DNA of 32,061 bases from Ignavibacteriales bacterium. Its GTDB lineage: Bacteria > Bacteroidota > Ignavibacteria > Ignavibacteriales > Ignavibacteriaceae. Shown here piece after piece: positions 18,369 to 27,892 of this stretch. The stretch lies in NCBI GenBank assembly GCA_014727845.1, contig WJMR01000232.1, forward strand, positions 1-32,061. The letters are read 5' to 3'. Under the pieces are notes generated by a model. That model was not told where the DNA came from, made no database searches, and saw only the letters and a list, made by a program, of their open reading frames with translations. Numbering within the stretch: position 1 is the stretch's first letter; each line of letters starts with the position of its first letter. Made by a program: the position numbers and the translations under genes.

Positions 18369-21149
18369 ACCGAGGTATTCCTTCAGATACTTTCCCGTCC
18401 ACGACTTCTCGCACTTCATCACTTGCTCGGGCGTTCCCGCGACGACCAAATCGCCGCCTCGGAAACCCGCTTCGGGACCGAGATCGACAACGTAGTCCGC
18501 GCACTTGATCACGTCGAGATTATGCTCGATCACCACCACCGAGTTCCCGCCGTCGATCAACATTTGAAAACAGTCGAGCAGTTTCGAGACGTCGTCGAAG
18601 TGCAAACCCGTCGTCGGTTCGTCGAAGATGAAGAGCCCCCGTCGCCCTTCGCGTCGCGCCAGCATATGCGCGGCGAGCTTAACGCGCTGCGCCTCTCCGC
18701 CCGAGAGCGTGTTGGACGCCTGCCCCAAGCGGATGTATCCAAGCCCCACGTCGGAGAGCGTTTGCAAAGCGTCGTGGAGTTTCCTTTTGGATTTGAAAAA
18801 CTCCAACGCCTCGTCGGCGGTCATGTTGAGGACGTCCACAATATTCTTCCCGCGATACTCGATCTCGCGCGTCTCGCGTTTGTAGCGCGTCCCCTTGCAG
18901 TCTTCGCATTCGAGATAGACGTCGGCGAGGAACTGCATATCCACCTTGATGTATCCTTCGCCTTGGCACGTCTCGCACCTGCCGCCGGCCACGTTGAAGG
19001 AAAAGTATCCCGGTTTGTAGCCCTTCGTTTTTGCCAGCGGCGTATCGGCGAACACCTCGCGGATGATCTCGAACGCCTTGATATAGCTGATCGGATTGGA
19101 GCGCGGCGATTTCCCAATCGGCGATTGATCGACGATCTCGACGTGGTCGAGATTCTCGACGCCCTCGATCGAGCGATGCTTGCCGATCGACTTCGGGTTC
19201 AATCCCAACTCGGCGGCGACGGCGCCGTAGAGGACGTCCCGCACCAACGTCGATTTTCCCGAGCCGCTTACGCCCGTCACCACCACAAATCTGTTAAGCG
19301 GAATCGTCGCGTCGATCATCTTAAGATTATGCTCGCGCGCGCCGCGAATCTTGATCGACTTCCTCGTTCGCGACTTCGTCTCTCGTCGAATCGGAATCGT
19401 TTTCTTCCGCGCCAGATATTGTCCCGTCACGGAGTTCTTACACTTCGCCAATTCCTCGGGCGTTCCAACCGCCACGATCTCTCCGCCCCGCTCGCCCGCG
19501 CCCGGTCCAATATCGACGATCAGATCGGCTTCGCGCATCATCTCGGGATCGTGCTCTACGACGAGCGTCGTGTTGCCGATGTCGCGCAAGCGTTTGAGGA
19601 TGTCGATCAGGCGGGCGTTATCGCGCGGATGGAGGCCTATCGTCGGTTCGTCCAACACGTAGAGCGCGCCGACGAGCGAAGAACCGAGCGCCGTGGCGAG
19701 GTTGATGCGTTGCGTCTCGCCGCCCGAGAGCGTCGAGCTCAAGCGGTCGAGCGTGAGATAGCCGAGCCCCACGTCGTTCAGGAACGACAACCGCTTCCGC
19801 AGTTCCTTGATAATCCGCTCGCCCACTTTCCGCTCGTAGTCGGTCGTCTCGAGTTCGTTCGCCCACTCGAGCGCGCGCTCGATCGGCATCATCACCACGT
19901 CGTGAATGGAGAGTTCGCCGACGCGCACTTGTAGCGCCTCGCGTCGGAGCCGCGACCCTTTGCACGCGTGGCACCGAGAATATCCGCGATACTTACTTAG
20001 GTAAACGCGGATGTGCATTTTATAGGTTTTGCTCTCCATCGCCTTGAAGAACTTGTCGATCCCGACGTATCCCTCGCCCCCCGAGCGGATCGCCTCGATC
20101 TGCTCGTCGGTCAATTCGCGGAACGGTTTATCGACGGGGATGCCGCGGCTCTTGGCGAACTTGATGAGATTGCGCAAGTGCCCCGCGTATTTCTGCGTGC
20201 GCCACGGCGCGATCGCGCCTTCGCGAATCGAGAGCGATTGATCCGGCGCGACAAGATCGATGTCGATGCCCATCGTCCGCCCAAACCCTTGACAGACGGG
20301 GCAAGCGCCGTACGGATTATTAAACGAGAAGAAACGCGGCTCCGGTTCCTCGTAGGTTATTCCGCAACACTCGTAGAATTGCGCGAACTCCTTCTCCTCG
20401 CCCGTGTCCGCGTTCACGAGCACGAGCCGTCCCTCGCCCTCTCGGAACGCCGTCTCGATCGAGTCGGCGAGTTCCTCGCGCGAGCTTCCCGGCTTCGCTT
20501 TGAAACGCTTGACGACGGGACGCGCTTTGTCCTTCGTGCGCGGCGCCCGCGTCAGATCGTCGATCTCCTTATACTCGCCGTTGTAATACACGCGAAAGAA
20601 CCCGCGCTTCTTCAGATAGTCGAGCTCGTCCCGAACGCTTCGCCCCTCGTGGTCGGGCATGGGAAACGCGAGGTACCACTTCGATCCGTCCTCGCGTTCG
20701 TCGAGCCAGTCGGCGACGTCCCCGACGGTCGAGCGTTTAACGACCGATCCGCAATCGAAGCAGAGCGTTTTACCGAGGCGCGCGAAGAGAAGGCGGAGAT
20801 GGTCGTAGAGCTCCGTCGCCGTGCCGACGGTCGAACGGGGATTGTGCGACCCCGTCTTCTGCTCGATCGCCACCGCGGGCGAGACGCCGTGCATCGCGTC
20901 CACGTCGGGCTTGCCGACGCGCTCTAAAAACTGCCGCGCGTAGGAGGACATACTTTCGACGTAGCGCCGTTGTCCTTCGGCGTAGATCGTATCGAACACC
21001 AACGACGACTTACCGCTGCCGCTCACCCCCGTAAAGACGACGAGCTTATTGCGGGGCAATTCGAGATCGACGTTCTTCAGGTTGTGCTCGCGCGCTCCCT
21101 TTACGACGATCGTTTTCTTCGATCCGGCGTTGTTCCGTTTTACGCTCAT
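18351..21149 (-). CDS. uvrA: Excinuclease ABC subunit A (UvrA)
   Basis: Two ABC ATPase halves: FTGVSGSGKSSLVFDTIYAEGQRRYVESMSSYARQFL; LSSTLSGGETQRINLATALGSSLVGALYVLDEPTIGLHPRDN; VTGVSGSGKSTLV; zinc finger CETCQGEGYIKVDMQFLADVYLECEDCKGTRY. Start may be 21149 (MSVKRNN) or 21188. Confidence 0.98.
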   Translation of the reverse strand: MSVKRNNAGSKKTIVVKGAREHNLKNVDLELPRNKLVVFTGVSGSGKSSLVFDTIYAEGQRRYVESMSSYARQFLERVGKPDVDAMHGVSPAVAIEQKTGSHNPRSTVGTATELYDHLRLLFARLGKTLCFDCGSVVKRSTVGDVADWLDEREDGSKWYLAFPMPDHEGRSVRDELDYLKKRGFFRVYYNGEYKEIDDLTRAPRTKDKARPVVKRFKAKPGSSREELADSIETAFREGEGRLVLVNADTGEEKEFAQFYECCGITYEEPEPRFFSFNNPYGACPVCQGFGRTMGIDIDLVAPDQSLSIREGAIAPWRTQKYAGHLRNLIKFAKSRGIPVDKPFRELTDEQIEAIRSGGEGYVGIDKFFKAMESKTYKMHIRVYLSKYRGYSRCHACKGSRLRREALQVRVGELSIHDVVMMPIERALEWANELETTDYERKVGERIIKELRKRLSFLNDVGLGYLTLDRLSSTLSGGETQRINLATALGSSLVGALYVLDEPTIGLHPRDNARLIDILKRLRDIGNTTLVVEHDPEMMREADLIVDIGPGAGERGGEIVAVGTPEELAKCKNSVTGQYLARKKTIPIRRETKSRTRKSIKIRGAREHNLKMIDATIPLNRFVVVTGVSGSGKSTLVRDVLYGAVAAELGLNPKSIGKHRSIEGVENLDHVEIVDQSPIGKSPRSNPISYIKAFEIIREVFADTPLAKTKGYKPGYFSFNVAGGRCETCQGEGYIKVDMQFLADVYLECEDCKGTRYKRETREIEYRGKNIVDVLNMTADEALEFFKSKRKLHDALQTLSDVGLGYIRLGQASNTLSGGEAQRVKLAAHMLARREGRRGLFIFDEPTTGLHFDDVSKLLDCFQMLIDGGNSVVVIEHNLDVIKCADYVVDLGPEAGFRGGDLVVAGTPEQVMKCEKSWTGKYLKEYLGSIGQR

Positions 21150-21310
21150 ATCGTTCGCTCTGCCGTCCGACGACGACGAATTTGACAAACATTTAAGATA
21201 CGACTATTTCACGCAACTCGTAAATTCAGAAAAGTCGTTTCCAATTACCCGCCGAGCGTCGAGATATTCCCGCCGTTTTTTGATAACTTGAAAGATTAAT
21301 TTATTCGGCG

Positions 21311-22531
21311 ATGAAAATACTTTTTATAGTTGACGGCTCCCTCGGCAATCCTATTCTCCTTTCGCAAGGATTTCCCGCAATGCGGCGCAACGCTCGTCGC
21401 GGCGCGGAGTTCGTCGTGCTGTCCTTCGAGAGTGAACATGCGTTTGCCGCCGAGCCCGGCCTTCGGGAGCGCTACGCGAACGCGCTCGAGATCGTCTCGT
21501 CGTTCGGCGAGGCGCGTCCTTTGTTCCTCAGGAACGACGGCTCGAAGATTCGGCGCGCGTTGCGGCTGGCGGAGATCGCGACCCGCGGAGCGCGGACGGC
21601 GAACGAACTTATCCGCGAGCGAGGAATCGACGTCGTGCACTGCCGGAGCAATCTTCCCGCGCTCGTCGGCGCGCGTGCCGCGCGGGGTACCACCGCCAAG
21701 GTTCTCTTCGATAACCGCGGTCTGTTCAGCGAAGAGGCGCGCCTCCGAGGCGATCGACTCAGAGCGGCCGCGGAGCGACGCAACGAACGACGCCTCCTCC
21801 TTCGCGCCGACGCGACCGTCGTCGTCTCGAACGCCTTTCGCGACTACGTCGCCGACGCGTACGACCTTCCGCAATCGGCGATTGACAAAGTCGTCGTGAT
21901 TCCCAACGGTTTCGCCAAGGAACGCTTCGACTATGCGGAAGCCGACCGCAAGAGATTAAAAAACGATCGATTCGGTAAACGCATAGTCGTCGCCTACGCC
22001 GGCGCCGTCGCCTCCTGGCACATGTTTTCCGAGACCGTCGAGGCGTTCATCCGATTGCGAGCGAAACGCCCGGACGCGTTTTTTCTCGTACTAACCCACC
22101 AAGGAGAGCGCGCGAAAGAGGCGCTTCACCAAACCGCCGCGACTTCGGACGAATATCTTGTCGCGGAAGCATACGGCGACGACTACGGGTGTTTGCTTTC
22201 GTTGGCGGATTTTGGTTTCTCGTTCAGAATACGCGACGTCGTCAGTCGCGTATCCGCGCCCATCAAGTTTGGCGAGTACCTCGCGGCGGGATTACCCGTC
22301 CTCCTTTCTCCCGAAATCGGGGACACGGAAGCGATCGCGCGCGAGAACCGACTCGGCGTCGTCGTTCGCGACCATCAATCCGATCTCGACCGAGCGCTCG
22401 ACGATATGCTCGCGCTCGTCGGCGAGAAAGATACGCGCGCGAGATGCCGAGCGTACGCCGAGAACAATCTCACGGTCGATCAAACCGCCGAGACATACTT
22501 CCGCCTTTACCAAAAACTCGCGAAACAATGA
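21311..22531 (+). CDS. Glycosyltransferase (GT-B fold, GT4-like)
   Basis: RERGIDVVHCRSNLPALVGA; RADATVVVSNAFRDYV; VVVIPNGFAKERFDY; APIKFGEYLAAGLPVLLSPEIGD. Confidence 0.82.
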   Translation: MKILFIVDGSLGNPILLSQGFPAMRRNARRGAEFVVLSFESEHAFAAEPGLRERYANALEIVSSFGEARPLFLRNDGSKIRRALRLAEIATRGARTANELIRERGIDVVHCRSNLPALVGARAARGTTAKVLFDNRGLFSEEARLRGDRLRAAAERRNERRLLLRADATVVVSNAFRDYVADAYDLPQSAIDKVVVIPNGFAKERFDYAEADRKRLKNDRFGKRIVVAYAGAVASWHMFSETVEAFIRLRAKRPDAFFLVLTHQGERAKEALHQTAATSDEYLVAEAYGDDYGCLLSLADFGFSFRIRDVVSRVSAPIKFGEYLAAGLPVLLSPEIGDTEAIARENRLGVVVRDHQSDLDRALDDMLALVGEKDTRARCRAYAENNLTVDQTAETYFRLYQKLAKQ

Positions 22532-23478
22532 CCCGCGTCGCCGTCGTCATAGTAAACTACAACCTCGCCGACGATGTCGGTCGCTTGATCGGTTCCATCC
22601 GCAAGCATACGCGCGACGTCGATTATCAGATTTACGTAGTTGACAACGGATCCATCGAACCCGGCTTCGACCGACTACGACGCGACTATACCGACGTCGA
22701 GTATATCGTCCTCGAACACAACCGGGGATTCGGCGCGGGCAACAACGCCGCCCTCCGCCTCGTCGAGGCGGACACGTATTTTCTCCTCAATCCCGACGCC
22801 CTTCTCGTCGAGAACTCGATCAAGAAGACGATCGACTTCATGACCGAGCGCCCCGAGTACGGAATCGTCGGGCATCGACAGGTGTACGAGGACGGCTCCG
22901 TCCAAGAGACCGCGCGCTCATTCCCCTCGCTCGTCGAAGAGCTCTTCGCGTTGTTCGGATTGAATGAACGCCTCTTTCGGTTGCGCAAACGTCTGCGACG
23001 AGTTTTCTTCGACAAGTCCCACTATCGAACCGACTTTGTGTACGGCTCGTGTATGGCGATTCGCCGCGAAGTCGTCGAGGCGACGGGCGGTTTCGACGAG
23101 GACTTTTTTCTCTTCGCCGAGGAGACCGACCTTTGTTATCGCGCCCGCCGCGCGGGCTATCCGACGGCGTTCTTGCGGGACGCCGTGATGATACACGCGG
23201 CGGGAAAGGTGACCGCCAAAGTAAAGAGCGATCGCGTACGGCGAATCTTCGAGAGCAAGCTCCTCTTCGTCAAAAAACATTACGGCGCCGGGCGACGCTT
23301 TCTTTTCCGCGCGCTTGTCCGTCTCCAGTTGGCGCTCCGTCGGATCGCCTTGCCCTTCTTCGTCGAACGCGAGAAGCGCGACGAGTTCCGCCGCGTCTAT
23401 CAAGCGCTCGACGACGTTTACCGGCGCGACGATCCGCCCGTCAACCCAACATTGAATAGCGATGAAAAACAAGCGTAA
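22528..23478 (+). CDS. Family 2 glycosyltransferase (rhamnosyltransferase/WbbL-like)
   Basis: Starts at the ATGA overlap with the previous gene: MTRVAVVIVNYNLADDVGRLIGSI; VVDNGS; GFGAGNNAALRLVEADTYFLLNPDALL; GFDEDFFLFAEETDLCYRARRAGY. Confidence 0.9.
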   Translation: MTRVAVVIVNYNLADDVGRLIGSIRKHTRDVDYQIYVVDNGSIEPGFDRLRRDYTDVEYIVLEHNRGFGAGNNAALRLVEADTYFLLNPDALLVENSIKKTIDFMTERPEYGIVGHRQVYEDGSVQETARSFPSLVEELFALFGLNERLFRLRKRLRRVFFDKSHYRTDFVYGSCMAIRREVVEATGGFDEDFFLFAEETDLCYRARRAGYPTAFLRDAVMIHAAGKVTAKVKSDRVRRIFESKLLFVKKHYGAGRRFLFRALVRLQLALRRIALPFFVEREKRDEFRRVYQALDDVYRRDDPPVNPTLNSDEKQA

Positions 23479-24616
23479 AGTCCTCAACGTTTACAACGGC
23501 TTCTACCGTGGCGGCACGGAGAAGTACATCCGCATGCTCCTCGAGGGAGTCGATCCCGACCGATATGAACACTCGGTCTGTTGCCTCATCGAGCGTGGCG
23601 ATCATGCCGAGTGGGTGGAGGAAGGGGGCTACAAGATGCACGTACTCGCCGCGACGAACGATCAATCGCCGCGCAACTGGTTCCGTAACATCCGACAGAT
23701 TTGGAAACTCTCGCGTATCCTTAAACGAGAGCGGATCGACGTCGTTCACTCGCACGATTTCTTTCCCGCGTTTATGACGAGATTCGCCGCGCTCCTCGCC
23801 CGCACGCCCGTCGTGTTCGTCACACACCACAACCTTTTCGAGTGGCTCAAGCCGATCCACCATCGCGTCAACCGATTCCTCGCCAAGCGGACGACGAAGA
23901 TCGTCGCCGTATCAGAGAGCGTGCTGCGACGCTCCGCCAAAACCGACCGCGTCGATCTCGACAAATACGAGCTCATCTACAACGGGTTGGATTTCTCAAA
24001 CCTCGCGCCCGACGCGGGGAAGCGAGAACGAGCGCGTCGCGAACTCGGCGTCGAGGGTAAGCGGGTAATCGGGACGATCGGCGGGTTAAGCTTCCGCAAG
24101 GGGCAACGCTTTTTAATCGAGGCGTTCGGCGTACTCGCCAAGGAGTCGGAAGATCTTGCGTTGGTCGTCGTCGGAGGGACGGTGCAAAACGAGCCGACGA
24201 TGTTGCGCGACCTTGAAGCGTCGGCGGAGCGCTTAGGCGTTCGCGACCGCGTCGTCTTCACGGGCGCCCGAACCGACGCGACCGATCTCCTCAACGCGTT
24301 CGACGTCTTCGCGCTTCCCTCGGTCGCGGAGGGCTTCGGCTACGTGTTGGTCGAGGCGATGGCGACGGAGGTTCCCGTCGTTTGCTCGGATATCACGACG
24401 TTTCGCGAGATCACGCGCGAGGGCGAGTTCGGCGCCTTGTTCAAGAATACAGACGCGGCTGATTTGGCGGAGAAGTTGCGCGAGACGCTTGCGCGCAAAG
24501 AAGAACTCCGCGCCCGTACGGAACGAGCGCGGAGCTATGTCCTGCAAACCTTCGACGTCGAGACGACGCTCGCGCGATACAACGACCTCTACGATCGCCA
24601 CGCGCCGCGCCGCTAA
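23462..24616 (+). CDS. Glycosyltransferase family 4
   Basis: LNVYNGFYRGGTEKYIRMLLEGV; IDVVHSHDFFPAF; FTGARTDATDLLNAFDVFALPSVAEGFGYVLVEAMATEVPVVCSDI. Confidence 0.92.
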   Translation: MKNKRKVLNVYNGFYRGGTEKYIRMLLEGVDPDRYEHSVCCLIERGDHAEWVEEGGYKMHVLAATNDQSPRNWFRNIRQIWKLSRILKRERIDVVHSHDFFPAFMTRFAALLARTPVVFVTHHNLFEWLKPIHHRVNRFLAKRTTKIVAVSESVLRRSAKTDRVDLDKYELIYNGLDFSNLAPDAGKRERARRELGVEGKRVIGTIGGLSFRKGQRFLIEAFGVLAKESEDLALVVVGGTVQNEPTMLRDLEASAERLGVRDRVVFTGARTDATDLLNAFDVFALPSVAEGFGYVLVEAMATEVPVVCSDITTFREITREGEFGALFKNTDAADLAEKLRETLARKEELRARTERARSYVLQTFDVETTLARYNDLYDRHAPRR

Positions 24617-25635
24617 CCTTCGATCCGCTTTCCTTCCTCGTCGTACTCGACGAAGTTGAAGACGTACTCCCACCAGTTGTTGAGTCTTCCGTCCTCGTTC
24701 CAACCCGGCGCGCGCGGCAGACGCGTGAACCACCACTCGAGGTAGTTGAGCTGATAGTCCGGACCGCCCCACGTCTCGCGATTGACGGGCTTCGTCTCGC
24801 CGTCGAGTTCCGGATAGTCGAGCCAATCATCCGCCGAAGATTGCACGGTGCGCGGATTCGCGTAGTCGTAGTGCTTCTCGCCGTTCGGCGGGAAGTGGCA
24901 AGTGCCGACCGCCGCCGTCCCGGACTGATGCTCGTTCGCGGCGAAGCGCGCCCAGTTCGTCGTCAGCTCGTCCGTCTCCCAGCCGCCATAGACGCGGCTC
25001 ATCGTCGATTCGGTTCGATGGCAGAGATCGTGCACCATTTCGGCGACGCCGCGTTCGTAGTTGAATCCCATAATGGCGAACGGCTCCACGGACTCGACTT
25101 CGTCGTACACGCCGCCGTTGATGAAGAAGGCGCCGGGTCCCGCCATCGCCGCCTCCCAATAGCCGAAGTAGGGCGCGCCGAACAGCCACACCTCGTCGAA
25201 TTCGCCCGCGTCGTGCCGCTCGGCGAGTTTGAACTTCTCGATCATCTTGGGATAGTCCATCCCGTCGGGGTCGTGCCAACCCTCCCACGAGTCGAAGCAT
25301 TCGAGATAGCTCTCGTCGTCGTATTGGAACCCGTCGCGCTTGACGGGATAGTAGTCCGCGTTCTCCCACTCGACGATTTGGTAATCTATTATACCATGAC
25401 TGATCTTCTTCACGCTCGAGGCGTATTCGTCGGCGAGCCAACGGGGGTCGTTGTATTCGGCGTATTCGTGGAGGCGAACGCCGTCGCGCGCCTCGAGTAT
25501 CGGATCGACGTTGATCACCAGTACGCGCACGGTTATCGTGCGGACGGGCGCGTCGTCGGTTTGCGCCGTCGTCGGCGCGCTCGTAAGCGAGGCGACGATC
25601 GCGAGCGTCAATAGGGCGTGTCGTAACGCTTTCAT
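24613..25635 (-). CDS. Secreted conserved protein of uncharacterised function with a HDLCHRTES motif
   Basis: N-terminal signal peptide MKALRHALLTLAIVASLTSAPTTAQ; DEVWLFGAPYFGYWEAAMAGPGAFFINGG; IMGFNYERGVAEMVHDLCHRTESTMSRVYGGW. AAGGAT Shine-Dalgarno-like sequence upstream. Confidence 0.8.
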   Translation of the reverse strand: MKALRHALLTLAIVASLTSAPTTAQTDDAPVRTITVRVLVINVDPILEARDGVRLHEYAEYNDPRWLADEYASSVKKISHGIIDYQIVEWENADYYPVKRDGFQYDDESYLECFDSWEGWHDPDGMDYPKMIEKFKLAERHDAGEFDEVWLFGAPYFGYWEAAMAGPGAFFINGGVYDEVESVEPFAIMGFNYERGVAEMVHDLCHRTESTMSRVYGGWETDELTTNWARFAANEHQSGTAAVGTCHFPPNGEKHYDYANPRTVQSSADDWLDYPELDGETKPVNRETWGGPDYQLNYLEWWFTRLPRAPGWNEDGRLNNWWEYVFNFVEYDEEGKRIEG

Positions 25636-25681
25636 CGTAGTATCCTTGTCATTTGTGGTTATCGCGGAGTATCACTTCGCG

Positions 25682-25712
25682 GAATCCGAAAAGAAACCGT
25701 TTGGAAAAACGG
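25682..25712 (-). terminator. Terminator-like hairpin in the divergent intergenic region
   Basis: On the minus strand CCGTTT-TTCC-AAACGG followed by TTTCTTTT. Confidence 0.35.
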
Positions 25713-25784
25713 CGGGTTCTCTCGGCGCAATCAAAAATATTTTTGTAACTTGCGACGTTATCCCACAAAAAACAAATCGCCGTT

Positions 25785-27152
25785 ATGATTGAATGGATTG
25801 AAGGAATTTACAACTCGGTCGATCAATGGCTCGGGCAATACCCGTGGCTCGACGAGAACGTCAAGTTTCTCGGGGTCCTCTTGCTCGCCTACGCCGTTTA
25901 CTTTATCACGAAGAAAGTCGTGATTAAGATTTTGACGCGCGTCGTGAAGAAGACGAAGACCGAGTACGACGACATCATCCTGAAGAACCCGATACTCAAG
26001 CGCTTCAGTATAATCGCGCCGCTGATCGTCTTCCACCAATTCGCTTATCTCGTCCCGTCGGTCGCGGAGCTAATTCGCACCGTCGCCCTCGCCATCGCGA
26101 TGGTGTTGGTGATCGTCACGATCGTCAACCTCATCTCGGCGTTCAACGAGGTGTACGAGAAGCAAGAGCGCTTCAAGAAAAAGCCGATCAAGGGCTACCT
26201 GCAAGTACTCTCGATTCTCGTCAGCATCATTGGCGGCATCGTTACGTTGGGCGTTGTGACGGGCAAGGATCCGTGGGCGATGCTCGGCGGCTTGGGCGCG
26301 ATGACGGCGATCTTGATGTTGGTCTTCAAGGACACCATCCTCTCGTTCGTCGCCAGCATCCAGATCACCACGTACGACCTCCTCGCCAAAGGCGACTGGA
26401 TAACCGTGCCGCAGTACGGCGCAGACGGCGACGTGATCGACATCGCGCTCCACACCGTCACCATTCAGAATTTCGACAAGACCATCACCATCGTCCCGAC
26501 GGCGAAGCTGGTTGACGGCTCCTTCAAGAATTGGCGCGGGATGCAACAGGCGGGCGGCAGGCGCATAATGCGTTCCATCCACCTCGACCTGAACACGATT
26601 AAGTTTTGCGACGAAGACTTACTCGAACGCCTTTCGAAGATCCAACTTCTGCGCCCCTACATCGAGGCGAAGAAGTCGGAGATCGCGAAGCACAACAAGG
26701 AGAACGAGGTCGATCTCTCGACGCTCGCCAACGGCAGACGGATGACTAATATCGGCACGTTCCGCGCCTACATTAGCGCGTATCTCCGCAACCGCTCCGA
26801 CATCGGGATGCACTTCACGTTCCTCATTCGTCAACTCGAGGCGAGCTCCGAGGGCTTGCCCTTGCAGATTTACGTCTTCACGACGACGACGGTGTGGACG
26901 GAATACGAGGCGATTCAGGCGGACCTCTTCGACCACCTCTTGGCGGTCGTGCCTCACTTCGACTTGCGTCTTTTCCAGAGCCCTTCGGGATACGACTTCT
27001 CGCGCGTCGGCGCGGATCCCGCGGCGCTCGAAGCCGCGTTCGACCAAAACGCCGAAGACAGCGCGCCGAGCAAACTGCCTTCGGGCGACGCCTCGGCGGG
27101 CATCTACTCCTCGCGCACTAAGCGCGGCGAGAGCGGCGACGGCGGGGAATAG
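25785..27152 (+). CDS. MscS-family mechanosensitive ion channel, YbdG-like
   Basis: DPWAMLGGLGAMTAILMLVFKDTILSFVASIQITTYDLLAKGDWITVPQYGADGDVIDIALHTVTIQNFDKTITIVPTAKLVDGSFKNWRGM. Confidence 0.9.
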   Translation: MIEWIEGIYNSVDQWLGQYPWLDENVKFLGVLLLAYAVYFITKKVVIKILTRVVKKTKTEYDDIILKNPILKRFSIIAPLIVFHQFAYLVPSVAELIRTVALAIAMVLVIVTIVNLISAFNEVYEKQERFKKKPIKGYLQVLSILVSIIGGIVTLGVVTGKDPWAMLGGLGAMTAILMLVFKDTILSFVASIQITTYDLLAKGDWITVPQYGADGDVIDIALHTVTIQNFDKTITIVPTAKLVDGSFKNWRGMQQAGGRRIMRSIHLDLNTIKFCDEDLLERLSKIQLLRPYIEAKKSEIAKHNKENEVDLSTLANGRRMTNIGTFRAYISAYLRNRSDIGMHFTFLIRQLEASSEGLPLQIYVFTTTTVWTEYEAIQADLFDHLLAVVPHFDLRLFQSPSGYDFSRVGADPAALEAAFDQNAEDSAPSKLPSGDASAGIYSSRTKRGESGDGGE

Positions 27153-27159
27153 CGGAAGG

Positions 27160-27888
27160 TTACCGTCCCGTCGAGTCGAGACGTTCGGCGACGCGCGACC
27201 GCAAACTGTCGATGCGTCGTTGTTCCTCTTCGGGGGGCGTATAGGCGCGGATGAAGTTGAGCTCTCTCCGCGATTGGCTTTCGTAAACGTTGCGTTCGGG
27301 AATCGCCGCGCGACGTTTCATCGTCGCGGCTCCGCCGAGTCGGTCGTCGGATCGATCGCGCGTCGGCGCCCCGTACTCGGCGTCGGCGACGTCGTACTCC
27401 TCCTCGACTTCGGTCGGCGGCGGAGGCGCCTCCTCGGTCACCGCCATCTCCGCGCGTATTTCCGGTTTCGGTTCGGTCGGCTTTTTTTTCGCGCTTGGTT
27501 CCGCGGCGGCCCGCTCTTCCGCGAGGCCCTTTTCTCTCGAGGCGCTCGCCTCGTCGGACGCGGTCTCGCTCATATCGACGTCGATCAATCGCTCCACTCG
27601 CTCCGGTTCCAATATCAATTGTTCCGCGCTCCCGTTCCCGTTTCCCGGCGTCACGAGAAGCGCGACAATCGCGATGATCGCGGCGCCGGCGCCGAGCGGC
27701 AGGAATCTCGACGACGTGAGGATGCGCTTCGCCCGTCGCGGCTCGCTGTGGCGGTCGTATTCCTCGGCGTTAATCCGTCGCATCAATCGCGACTCGAAAC
27801 CCGCCGGCGCCTTCTTGCGCGGCAACTTCCCGAGCAACGCGGCTACGTCTCGATGTTCTTCTCGTTCGTGTTCTTCCGACCGCTTCAT
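27160..27888 (-). CDS. Putative anti-sigma factor: single-TM protein encoded directly after the ECF sigma factor
   Basis: Short N-terminal cytoplasmic region, one TM segment (FLPLGAGAAIIAIVALLVTP), long acidic, Pro-rich extracytoplasmic region; 4-bp gap to the upstream sigma gene. Confidence 0.6.
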   Translation of the reverse strand: MKRSEEHEREEHRDVAALLGKLPRKKAPAGFESRLMRRINAEEYDRHSEPRRAKRILTSSRFLPLGAGAAIIAIVALLVTPGNGNGSAEQLILEPERVERLIDVDMSETASDEASASREKGLAEERAAAEPSAKKKPTEPKPEIRAEMAVTEEAPPPPTEVEEEYDVADAEYGAPTRDRSDDRLGGAATMKRRAAIPERNVYESQSRRELNFIRAYTPPEEEQRRIDSLRSRVAERLDSTGR

Positions 27889-27892
27889 AGTT

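Noticed and set aside
18423-19934. Plus-strand ORF of 503 aa over uvrA
   Set aside because: Shadow ORF of uvrA; no start context or motifs.
22189-22527. N-terminal extension of the GT2 ORF (track start 22189)
   Set aside because: It overlaps the upstream GT4 gene and is Arg-rich; the ATGA-coupled start at 22528 gives a standard GT2 N-terminus.
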